In this document: positions 34,298 through 45,900 of the stretch, piece after piece
How the letters are laid out: the number at the start of each line of letters is the position of its first letter
How positions within the stretch are numbered: position 1 is the first letter of the stretch
Source of the DNA: Pelecanus crispus
Taxonomy: Eukaryota; Chordata; Aves; Pelecaniformes; Pelecanidae
Reading direction: 5' to 3'
Assembly: GCF_030463565.1 (NCBI RefSeq)
Contig: NC_134649.1
Span: 32,761,044 to 32,825,043 of the forward strand
DNA length: 64,000 nt
The notes under the pieces: generated by a model
Seen by the model: only the letters and a program-made list of their open reading frames with translations
Databases searched by the model: none
What the model was told of the DNA's origin: nothing
Position numbers and translations under genes: made by a program

Positions 34298-34420
34298 TTA
34301 GAATCATAGAATTGTTTAGGTTGGAAAAGACCTTTAAGATCATCCAGTCCAACCATTAACCTACACTACCAAGTCTACTCGAAGCCAATCAAGGGTAGAC
34401 TAGAAGAGCTTCTTAAGAAG
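34298..34420 (-). mobile_element. CR1 LINE 3' end fragment
   Basis: AGAATCATAGAATTGTTTAG, GGTTGGAAAAGACCTTTAAG and CATCCAGTCCAACCATTAAC are the reverse complement of a CR1 3' end. The continuation (CACTACCAAGTCTACTCGAA) matches the fragment at 20308, so both belong to one subfamily. Confidence 0.9.
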
Positions 34421-36149
34421 ATAAAGCAAATGAATTATTAATACTTCAGATGAAATCACAGGGAGTTAAATAGGAATTATGTCCAGAAGGTGGACACAAC
34501 TTCCTACTCCATAGAGCCAACCCCTTGCACTATGGCACCTCAAGAAGCTGTTCAGCTCTCTAGGGTATGCACAAGGAGCTGGATCTTACTTTGATGGTTC
34601 CCCAAAAGAAAAGAAGGTTGTTCCTTAGCATCACATCAACAGTGAAACTTTTTTCTCCCCTACTTGCCCTCAGTTCCTAAAAAATCAGGTTTCCAGACGG
34701 CTTTCTGCATGGGTTACCACTCTCCTTTGATACAGCCTAGGACTGGAGGAGGTAGGGGTTCGGTCTCTTAGCCCGAAGTAACTCAACCCTCACTGTGAGT
34801 CACCGCACACGCACTTCAAGGAAGTGATACCAAGCAGCGTACTGACCTCAGCTGCCAAGTTTCCTCATTACAGGAGGCATTATCATCTGGAGATAAGCAT
34901 CCAATACTCCCTGCTTACAAAAAAAAAAAAACCCAACCAAAAACCTTTCTGTCATGTGGCTTAATTTCTGCAAGCGATTAACATTGAAGAAGCTCTATGT
35001 TGTTAACTAAAGGTTTAAAACATCAGATGATCCCCAGGCAAAGCCAGCATAGTTACAATACTTATGTTACCAGTGGGGGTCTGAAACCAGCTGCCCAAAC
35101 AGCAAACTTAGACCTGGTATCACTTGGAAAGAGCCTGGGAAGCCGAATGAACACGTGTAGGTAGAAGAAAAGACATCCTGCCAAGGTAAAGAAAATTTGC
35201 ATGTGAATTTTAAGCAAAAAATAACATTCCTAATTCAGTTGCTTATGTCAACCATTTTCACCTTAAAGGGAAATTATTCTGATTTTTCGCTCTTAAGCAG
35301 TTTTAGGCTGATGCTTCCTTAAGCTTCCTCCATTTTTTATTTGGCCTCTCTTTTATTAGTTGTGGTGTTTCCCGCTCCCCAAACTTCTTTGCCTATCTCT
35401 GCAGGCCGAATGCACTGAAGGACAGATAACAGCTCCGTCCTGCACACGGTGCTGCCTCTCCAACTCCTTACCCCAAGTACAGGACGTGCTTACAGTATGA
35501 CAAGATAACGACTCCAAAGCTTCTATGCACACCCATTTATTTCACGCCTACCTCAAACAAACAGCCTAATAAAGTTACAAAGCTGTTAATGAAGCCAAGC
35601 CACAAAAATAATCACACCCTACTTGAACAAGATAACATACACACTTAAATATCACCACTAGGACAGCATAAGGAACTAGAGGACTGTTGTCACCAAGCTT
35701 AAGCTGCCAAATTGTCCTCTGGGATCCTGCGTGTCGAGGGCAGGGAAAAAACTCCAGCCCAAAGCAAGCGGGTGGCTGCGCCCTGAGCGCACTTACAGGC
35801 TGTCATTGCCCAGACTTGCTTCACCTGGGACCCCCTCGGCTCACCGAAAGGTGGATCCCAGCCCTGGCTTGTTTCCTTACCTGGCCTGGGGACATTGGTG
35901 GGGTGCGTGCCTGCTTGGACGCACTGGGTCTGTGCTGGGGTCACCTGCGGCTCCTGCTTGTCGACTCCACGCAGAAGCAGCGCAGCTGCTCCTGAGCTTG
36001 GCTAAGCACTTGTTGCTGATAAAACGCCCTTTTCTCTGGAGACTGTTGATCCCTATCTTCTACTAGGCTGGATATGGTCACATCTAGGTCTGCAAAATGG
36101 CTACAGTTGCTTCCCCCCCCCCCCCGCGTTTATTTGAGATATTTTTAAA
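34421..36149. other. Stretch before the CpG island, no gene seen
   Basis: No supported feature. A - strand GTAAGG donor-like site occurs near 35882, but the frame before it shows no family likeness and I do not call an exon. A poly(C) run lies just before the island at about 36113-36125. Confidence 0.4.
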
Positions 36150-36950
36150 AAATTGGCTCCTTTTAAAACACATAACCCCCCGAGCAGAAAGTGAACGAAC
36201 GGCTGAAGTCCCAGGAGGGAGCGAGCAGCGACGCCGCCGAGGGAGGGCGGCAGGCCCTGCACCGGCTGCTGCTTCATCGCCGGGGCTGGTGCCCGGCAGC
36301 CCCGCTCCGGGGCCGGGGCGGTGCGGGCGCTCCCGCAGCCGCGGCCGAGCAGAGGTGAGCCCGGCCCGCTCGACTCCGCGCCCGCCCGCCCGCCCGTGCC
36401 CGCGGCAGCGGCGCTGCCCGGCGGGGCGGGGGCTGCCCGGGGCCGCTCCGCTCCGCGCCGCCCCGCCCCGCCCCGCCCCGCGCGGGCCGCGCACACCCGC
36501 GGGCAGCTCCGCGGGGCCCCCGCGGCCGCGGCCGCCAGGACCCGCCCCCGCCCCGCCGCGCCGAGCGGCTGCCGGCGGGCTGCCCGCGGCCGCGCACCGC
36601 CGGGCCGGGCCGGGCCGGGCCGTCCTCCGCCGGAGCTGAGGCGCCGCCGCAGATGTGGGGCTGCCGCCGTGGCTGCCCGCAGGGCCGGCGCTGCCGAGGT
36701 AGGAGCCCCGGCCGCCGGGGCCTCCCGCGGCCTCGCCGCCCGGAGCGGGGCTGCGCGGCTGGGGCTGGGCGCCCGCCGGGGCGGCTGCTTCCCCTCGCAC
36801 CCCCGGCTGCTTCCCCTCGCACCCCCGGCTGCAAAGCGGGGGGTCCCCGCGGGGCGGCCCCCAGCCCCGGAGAGTCCCACGCGTGTCGGGGTGCGGCGGG
36901 GCAAGGCTCGAGGGGGGAAGGTCGCGTTTTCTGGGACACCCTGGTTTGAA
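36150..36950 (+). promoter_or_regulatory. CpG island with candidate first exons
   Basis: This 800-bp island is dense in CpG and carries a run of CCGCCCC GC-boxes near 36459-36485, so it is very probably an active promoter. Two good donors on the + strand are visible: AGAG|GTGAGC with exon end at 36354 and CCGAG|GTAGGA with exon end at 36698. The second follows an ATG at 36653 that would encode MWGCRRGCPQGRRCR and end in phase 1. No gene with that N-terminus is known to me. The island lies 15 kb upstream of the main PFKFB4 first exon. It could serve an upstream PFKFB4 transcript, a non-coding RNA or a - strand gene. Confidence 0.55.
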
Positions 36951-39900
36951 TTTTCCCTTCCAGCTCCACCAAGGGAGCAAGGGTGACCGGCGTCTCAAAG
37001 GCTCGGGAGGCGGGCGGTGGGAATCGCGGCTTCTGCTGGGAGCAGCCCAAGGCAGAGGAAGGTTTGGGAGATGTGGTGTGGAAAGAGGGAATCGTAGTGT
37101 ACCAGTGGCTGTTTGCTTTCCAAGTTATTTTTGGAAATTGCTTCGCTGTGAGGGATTTTTTTTTTTTTTTAACTGTCTGTGGGAAGGTGTATTTACATTG
37201 TGCTCCTCCAAGCGTTGATGCTTTCTATTGGCCGAGGAAGGCTGTAAAATCAGTGTTTTCACAAATGCTGATCCAACCGGTTAGTTGTTCTTCCCCTATT
37301 CCTAATGGCAACACCATAAAAACACGTAATCTGCATTTTTTTTTTTTTTATCTCGCCCTGTGAGATTTGGCTGCTGGCATGTTGGAGCCTTCCTGGGGAA
37401 GGGCTGACGCTCCCTGAGGATTGAGGGGTCTGGCGTGTTTGTTAGGCACTTTGTGTAATGCAGGATGACAGCTGCGAGGCAGGTGCACCAAAACTTCTGA
37501 ACGCAGGCTCAGTCTTGGTTATGCTTGGGTGTTTTTCCCCCTTTCCAGGGCAATTGTATTACATAGGCTGGAAGATAAACCTGGTGCCTTCCTGGGCTCT
37601 CCTGCAGCTGTGGGGCAGGATGGGGAAGCAGAGACGGAGGCAGAAGCAGGGTGGTGGTGTACGCAGGTCTGTTAACGGGACCAGAGAGCCTTGACCTGGC
37701 GCCCTGAGCTGCCTGGTGCCGTAGAAAATTGGGTGTCACTGGGTGTAGAGTGGCTGTGGCTCCTGCCCAGTGACTCACAGGATTGCTCTTGTTTACAGCC
37801 ATCGCTTTGCTTCTGCTAGCATTATAGTAGGCAGCTGCCTACTTCTTCCATGCCCAACTCCGACCCAGGGCATGGAAATGGATTTCAGTAAAGTTGGTGG
37901 TTTCCAAACCACCTGAACTGAGGGGAGGGACCCAATTTAGCTGTTGAAACACAGTGATGGGCCACTGCTTACCCGTGGCTGAACTGAAAACCAACCCTAC
38001 ATCATTCCTCAGGTCACTCGTGTGATGCTTGCGCCGACGTCCTCAATTAGCAGTGATTTGTTGGCTGCACCAGGGGAGCTGCTGAAATTGATACTGCTCT
38101 CGCTCCTCATTCTCAACATCTTGTAGCCTGGCTCAGTATTAATTCTGTAGCAGGTCCCGTTGTGCTTGTGTGGCTCTTTGGAGTATGGGGAGGAAAAATA
38201 AAAAAACTGTTAATGTTGAAGAAACTTGAACACCCTTTAAGATTTTTAAATCTTTAAAAACATTAATTCTGAATTAAACATTTTATATTGCTAAATGTCA
38301 AAGAGAGACTAGTTAACATAAGGCAAAAACATACTAAACCAAGTACAACTCAGAGCGATCCCATGTAGGGTCAACTGGTTTTTGTCATGCTCTGCAGAGA
38401 GCTGAAGATGGGACTGAATAAATACCGCTTGTGGGACTCCTGGTGCTCATCCAATATGTTGCGGAGCAGTTTGCAAAGTTTCCAGTAAGTTTGCTTAATG
38501 TGGCCTTAGTCAGTTGTGAGGCACTCCCATAATTATGGCTGCAATTAAAAGCAATAGCAGCCATTTACATATGGTGCTGGTCCTTTTAAATTGGCACATC
38601 ATCTAATGAGAGCATTCGTGTAGGGATAGTTATGCAGGACAAGGCCCAAAGCTGAGAGCGTTTCGGGGAGGATTTTGTTTTGGAACTTTTTTGAGGTAAT
38701 TTGAAGGAAGGGTCTGCTTTAGTCAAGTGACAGGACATTTTGTTATGAAAAAGTACTGAGTTATAACCCTTACCAGTAGTAGGATGTTGTTGAATTATGT
38801 GCTTTTAGCACTTCTTTTTTTTTTTTTTTTTTTTATGTATCATCCATCTAGTTTAAAAAAAATCATCTTGGTTACACCAGTATTTTTCTCAATTTGATTG
38901 CGTCAGTGTTCCTTCTGCTCTTATGAGTAAGAGATTTGGTAAATCCAGCTTGTGGATGATATCTAATTGCTGATGAAGCACTACAGATGTGTACTAAATT
39001 GCTCACTGAAGTTGCGTGCTTTCCTTGGGGCTTAAACTGTGCATGTAATGTCCACAGATTTTTCTTTGAGATGAATGTAAACATTAGACTTTAAATGCTG
39101 GAAAACATCATACATTTGGGGAGTGTTTCAGCTTTCTTCTGAGGGAAATGACCTGGTGGATCAATCTCACTTTCTTGCTGTGTACAGTTGTGGTGGTTGT
39201 GGTTTTGGGTGGTTTTATTTTGAGGTTTTTTTGTTGTTGTTGGGGTGGTTTTTTTGTTTTGTTTTTTTTTTTTTAAATTTACTGAATGTAATGTAAGCTT
39301 GTGTCCCCACACCCTGGGTGGGGCAGGTCCTTGGGAAGAGTCACAAGGCAAATGTAGTAGAAAGGGTAAAAATTTTCAAAGTACAACTGAGGAAGCACCA
39401 GCCACAGGACTGAGAAGTACTGGGTTCCTTGGGTCTGCTCTGGTTTTCCTCAGAAGCGTTTTTTTCCCATTTTAAGTCAAATAATTAGTCTGTTAACCTT
39501 TTGTCACAGACATAGCGCTTGACTTGTGGTCTCTGAGGGTGTAAGAGGTTAAGTAATTAAATTGTGTAAGGGGATAAAAGAGAATAATGAACTCCAAACT
39601 CACTAGTCCATCTAGTTGGGCTCTCCAGTGGCTAAAATTAAGTAATTTTATTCCTGTTTTTACTCAATTATTATTAGGTGTTCAAAGTGGGGACATGGGA
39701 GAGAGTGCCACGCCGCTTCACACAGGTTATTTTCAGAGGTGGTGGATTTATTCGGGTATGATTTGGTTGTGCAGAAGGGTGGTTTCAGGGGGACCGCTGG
39801 CCTGCCTGACCCTGACAAGATACCATGTGGGGCGAGATTGGCTAATAACCAGGCTTGTTCTTGGGTGCCTGCCAAAACCTGTCCCTAAATATTGTAATCG

Positions 39901-42900
39901 CATGCTAATTGTGAATGCTAATCTCCAGATGTACTTAACGTATTACCAGGGTGAAGTACTGACCTTGTAGCTGTTGGATGGTGCTCTGTGCAATGTAGCT
40001 GTTTTAAGTAAAATCACTGTCATGTGGTGGGGCTGTGAATTTGTGTCCATGGAAGTGTAGAAGCAATATTTGTGTTTTTGCATGAAACGTGTTGAACTTA
40101 CCCGTGCAGTGCAGTTGTAAGTGCCTTTGAGGTTGTATTTTGATTATGTCAAACAACGTCATCTCTCGTTTGGGAAGCTGGTGAATAGGGGGCTCTTCTG
40201 GATGTTGGCATCTGTAACATGTAAGGATCTGAAGCAATGCACTGGAATTAATCCTGAAGTCTTTAAGCATAGAGCTGCCATGGTAGGTCCTGAATGCAAA
40301 TGATGAGTCTCCTAATTGCAACTGACTTTTATCCATGTGATGGATAAAAGGGATGTTTTGTAATGTTTTATTAATAAAATGGGACAGATTTGTCATGAGT
40401 GCCATGATTGTGGAAATAATGTGCCTGTTACAGCTTTAAATTTTTGTGTGTTGTATAATTTCATCACGACTGGTTACTTAGATAGCTGAAATGACTGTGT
40501 GGCATTAGTTTCCAGATGATTAAGTATGCCACTCTCTTGTTTACAGGACATGCACAAGTAGGAAAAGGTAGGAAAGGGTAAATCAGAATGGGGTTTAAGT
40601 TCTTATTTCCCTTTTTCACTCTAAAGTTGCCCACCTAGCTTGTTCCCAAATAATTATTTTTTCCAAATGTGAATTTTCTTCTCTTTCTGCATAGTGTCAA
40701 GTCTTTGTCTGTGTCATGGTTTAGGAGCTGCCTTCATGCGTGTTGTGCCTTGGCACTGGGAATTGCTGGGCTGCTGGGAGAGCTGTGCGATCCAGGCTCC
40801 CTGGCAGCTGTTCTCATCTGAACTAGAGTTACAACAGCCATGAATCTCCTGTGGAGTTGGTACGTAGCTGTTTAACGATACCTAAAAGTGACTTAGACGT
40901 GCTATTTCTGCCTTGCTCAGAAAAGCCACTTGTGGTGTTGCACCTTTTGAAATGGATTCACATGTGAATGATTTCTCCATCTGCAGACAGCAGCGTGTTT
41001 TGTTACTTGGGTTAGCCTGCACTGAAACTGCAGAGGCTTGATTTGATCCTGTGTGGTTTAGGTGCATAAAATGGGAAGGTTTCCTTAAGCAGCAAGAAAT
41101 CCTCACGACTGGATTATATACAGTTTGCCAGTGGGTAGTTTAAATCAAATGATGCGAGGGACAGAATATTTGTGGTGATTTATTTATAGTTAAAAGCTTC
41201 CATATGACACTACACGCCCCTTTTGACATAAACTAATTGCGGAGCACAACAAACACAACTTGCTTTAATGCATCTGAAACCGCTTCTAACAATTATTGCT
41301 GCCACAACGATATTTGGATTCAAGGCTGGCTTTTTCTTCCTTTTAAGTTTTTTTTCTGATTGTATATCCCTGGAAATGTAATTAATGTTGTCAGTTAATA
41401 ACAAGCAACGTTTGTTGTTCGTGGGAACCCTATGGATATTCTTAAACTGGGAGCTCTGCAACATTTACTTTTTGCATTAAGGGTCGGGGGGGAATAGAAG
41501 AGCTTTGTAGTTTTTCTGTTACTGGTGTGAAACTGGTTTCCCCGAAACAACGGGGAGATTTCAGGGGTTTGTGTCCTCTTGCAATGAAAAAATTTCAGAT
41601 GGCTTGTGAGAGGCAGACTGATGGGGGAAGGAGGAGGGGAAAAAAGCAGCAAGGCAGCCCTTGCCATGGAGGAAGCAAGCACTCTTGTTGCAGCTGAAGT
41701 CATTACTCATTTTTGGTAGGAGATTGATCTAGCTGCTTTTTTTTTTTTTGCTTTTTTTTTTTTTTTCCCCTGAGACATGTTCTGTTTGGGGACTGGGATA
41801 TGGGAGCTTAAAATGCAAGCAGCTCTGGAAGAGAGGTCTCACATGGACTTAGGTCTTGGTGTTACAGTTGCTTTTTCTTCCCCAGGTTGGGTCAGTTCCA
41901 AGGACTTGGGCTCATCCGGTGTCAATCTTGTGTCTGATGGGACAGGTCAAAGTACTTTGTGTAGTGGGAGCATTGGCAGGGCAGCTCTTCTCTCTTGGTA
42001 GCTGGTTTTCGCTAAAATGTAGGAGACTAATATTTTGGAGACCTCTGTCCTGTGTCAGATAAGGTTCAAATTAGTCAATGACTTCGGATGTCCTTGGTGG
42101 TGAGGGGGAGACCTGAGGAGGACACAGACCATTCCACCGGTTGGTGGCTGGAGCCAGCAAGCCTGGACAGCTGGTGTTTCACTGGAGGTGGCGAGAGTAT
42201 GAGGGCTCATGTGCTTATTTGCTTTTGATTATTTGGTTTTGGTGGGGGTTTTTTTTGTTTGTTTTCCATCCTTATATCCCATATATATTTTGCTTTCAAT
42301 TTAAATGTAAATGTTTGAATGTGTATTTACAGATTCTGGTGCCACAGTCTCTCACATATGCTATATGTGATGGAGTCTGGCCTTCTGCATACCTGAATCA
42401 TTCTTTATAATTTATTTTCTCTAGGGAGACTTGTGCTGAAACAGTTATTTTTAGGAATATAAAGAGAATTCAGGGGTTTTGCTTTAAAAAAAAAATAGGT
42501 GGTTTCTTTGCTAATATTGACTCTCACCTGGTCAATGTTTCCCCTTGCAAGAGTTATTATTTGTAGCATTTGTGTTGTTTAGCCTGTCTGCACTCCTTAA
42601 ATTAGATTATTTTGACTGTTGTAATTTTATTATCCTTATTAAGCTTCCTCATCTACATATTGATCCTGTTAGTCTCAGGAAGCTGATAAGCCATCTAGCT
42701 GTACTTGCAAAATACACAGAAAATGAGAAATCTGCCCTGGAGGCTATGAAGACAGATTCTCCAGTGATTTGGATCTCCATGTGTCTGGCCTGCATTTTTT
42801 TTTCCCTGTAGTGGTAGGTTTTAGACTAGATGATAGCATTGCAGTTTACCAAATTAAGATTAATTTTGCTTTTATTATAAATTCTGTCATCAATAGCTTC

Positions 42901-45900
42901 TGAGACGCTTTGCTCTAGTTCGCGTGTATTTTTATTTGGATGAATACACTCCTTTTACATAAAGCTTAAGAATATTTCCAGAGGCAGCTGGCATCACGTA
43001 TGCTGTGAGGTTTTTTCCTCCTTGTGTCAGTTTTCCATGCTGGCTTTCCAGAGGGATTTATTCTTTACTTTCGAAAACCTGCTTTCCTGTCTCGGTTGCC
43101 TAGAGGACATGCATGAAACCAAGTATAACTGTAGGTGCATTTAGAGGACTTTGGGCCCAAGTGCTGCCCCATTAACTCGTTTGCTCTTGCTTCCATTGCC
43201 ATGGGCTTTTTCCTTAATGGCCTACTTATCCCATACGGTAATATATGCTGGAGTACTATACTTTCTTGGACCTTTAACTCCTGTCCCCCCATTTTCTTGT
43301 TTGCCCTAGCTCTTGGCCAAGCCTAGTCCCTCTTACAATGTGAGGTTGTATGACCTCCACCTCAGCCTCTCCTGTGCCGAGTCCATTTTGCGTGCTTCTG
43401 ACTATTTACATGTTATTTATGTCACTGAAATGTTCAAAGACCCCTGTTTTGTTCTTGTTCTCTGCGACCTCTCTACACAGTCACTGCTTATTCCAACGAA
43501 TTGTTGGGTTTTCTTTCATGATACTGTTCCTCTGCTCCCCGTCCAGCGTTGCCTCCTTCTCCTCCCACAATTTGACCTTGCCTTGCTCTTGTCTCCCCAT
43601 ACCCTATTTCAGGCGTTCACATGGCTTCAACTTCTATTATGTGCTGATGACTCACAGATGCTCTCTACACCTCTGACGGTTTGTCACCCAGTCCAGCGGC
43701 TGTCTTCCTCCTTGCCTTTTTCTCTTTGATTTCTCCATCAGTAGTCATTTAATATTTCAAGCCCCAAACCCCTGATGGTGCTTCCTATGCTCTCTTTATC
43801 TCATCTTTTAAAACGCTGCCACCTGATAGGTAGCTTCATCCCAAAGCCTTCATGATTTTTTTTTAATTAATTTGTTTTACTTCATGTGTTTGGATGACAT
43901 GCAAATTCTGGGTACTCTTTATTGTTAATATATTTCTCCTTTTTTAGCTCATCAGACAACTTTCCTAATGCATGTAATAAGATTTTACAGATGTTTTACT
44001 TCAAAGTGGCTGTCATGAGAAATTCTACTTCTGAAGTCAGTTGATAGTGCTTGGTTTTAAAGATAGCGTTAGGCATTTTAATTCCACTCTGAGAAGGCAG
44101 CTGCCCTTGTTTTGCTATTTTTTATATTTAGCAGCCCAGATCTAGCTGTTATTAAACAAGTGGGATTCATGGCATCCTAGCTGAATGAAATGACAAAGGA
44201 TACGTATACATCATAAATGTTAAAATAGCTAGTATAAAACAAGCTGTAAGTGAGCATAATTCATAAGCCTTTCAGCCTGGAGAAGGGTCAGCTGTTTTAT
44301 TTAAAATTGCTAATCCTTTCCTTGTGCTCCTTTTAACTATACTGTTACTTATAACAGCAAACCCAAACTAGGAATTGGGAAGGTTTTTCTAATACGCTTA
44401 TGCGACTGGAAAGGAATAGAGAGTTTTAAGGTGATAGAAACGCTTTCAGACTGCTTAGTAGAGATTGCTTTTATGCACATTCAAGAGGCACAAAGACAAA
44501 CATCCTAGAGGGTGCTAGTATGTTTTTGCTTTTCCTTCTCTTTCAAATATTACAAATTTATCAAGCCTTGGTTTTCCTGGGTTGTATCACGGATTCCAGG
44601 TAACAGTGGTGAAGCAGACTCACTGCTCTGTCACACTTCTAAGGAAGAGGAGAGTGTATCGGGTACACCCACAGGCTGTCCAGAGGCTGTGCAAGGCTGT
44701 ACGTGCTGTTGCTGTAGTAACGACATCGGATACTACCAGAACAACGTGTAGGAACAACTGTCCTCAGTAGACTTACCATCTTGGAAACTCAGTATTTTCA
44801 GTTACCCTCTAGACCTGTGAATGTAAACGGGCAATTTATGCAAATGCCATACATTTTAATGCCCTCTTTCTGCACTTTAGAAGCACACCCCGCCTCATGT
44901 AAATAGTTTGAAGTCCCTGGTATACAGTAAGCTACAAAGGGTTTTTTAACACTGGGTTGTGCTCAGAAAACATGAATAATGGATGCCATCTTTCCTTTAT
45001 GTTGTGTCATAACAGGAAGATTTTAAATGTTGCTTAATGTTGTGACGATGGAAATAGTTTTAAGCAATACCTGGAAGCACCACTTGAGGATCTGGCCTAT
45101 TTTTCAAGGAAATAATTTCAGTGTTCTCTCAGCGGTGAAGGTGGGAGGTGGCTGCTTGGACTGGAGGTGTAAAGAATTAGTGATTTATCCTTCAGATTTG
45201 AAGAATACCATTAATGCAGACCAGCCTTAAATCTGTGCCTCATGTTAGACTTAACACAGGACATTTCCTTGCATGAGAACAATGGCATCTCATTGATAGG
45301 GTTTATCTTCAGGCGGTAGGTTTCTCCCGTGTTTAAAATAGAGCAATTATTTCTTCTGAAATGTGATAAACGTCTAAACTAACGTGTTTATATATTTAGA
45401 AATAATAAAAGTACTCTGAATGGCCATGCTTTCAAGAATGGTTCACATAATGAAAGAACAGAGTGACAATGTAGCAAGGTGTATTTTTTTTTTTTTTTAA
45501 TGTAGTTGATAATCCTGTGTATGTGAATCTTGGTGTATGCTCTGGGATTCTCCATGCAATCCACATGTTGGTGTGAGGACATTCTGCTGATAACCTGTAT
45601 CTCCCCAAGTAATCTTAGGTTGTCTGATAGGTTTTATATGCATACAATACATCTTGTGGGTTCTGTGGAAAGCTATCCAAAACTTTATTGGTACTATTCT
45701 TACAATAAAACCCCTTGTATAGCTAGTACGTGTTTCCTGGTCATTAGGTTGTCATGGCTTTGAAAACACGTAACTGTGTTGGAACCAAGCCACACTTAAA
45801 CACTGCTGTAAGGGATGCATCACTGTTTTGCGTGCACGAGGAATAACTATCATGATTTTTCAGTAGATGATGAAAAAATACAATGAATGCAAATTTGTGT

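Noticed and set aside
36084-36998. Open frame of about 300 codons on the - strand in the CpG island
   Set aside because: Composition is Pro/Arg/Ala/Gly typical of translated CpG islands, and several overlapping frames are equally open.
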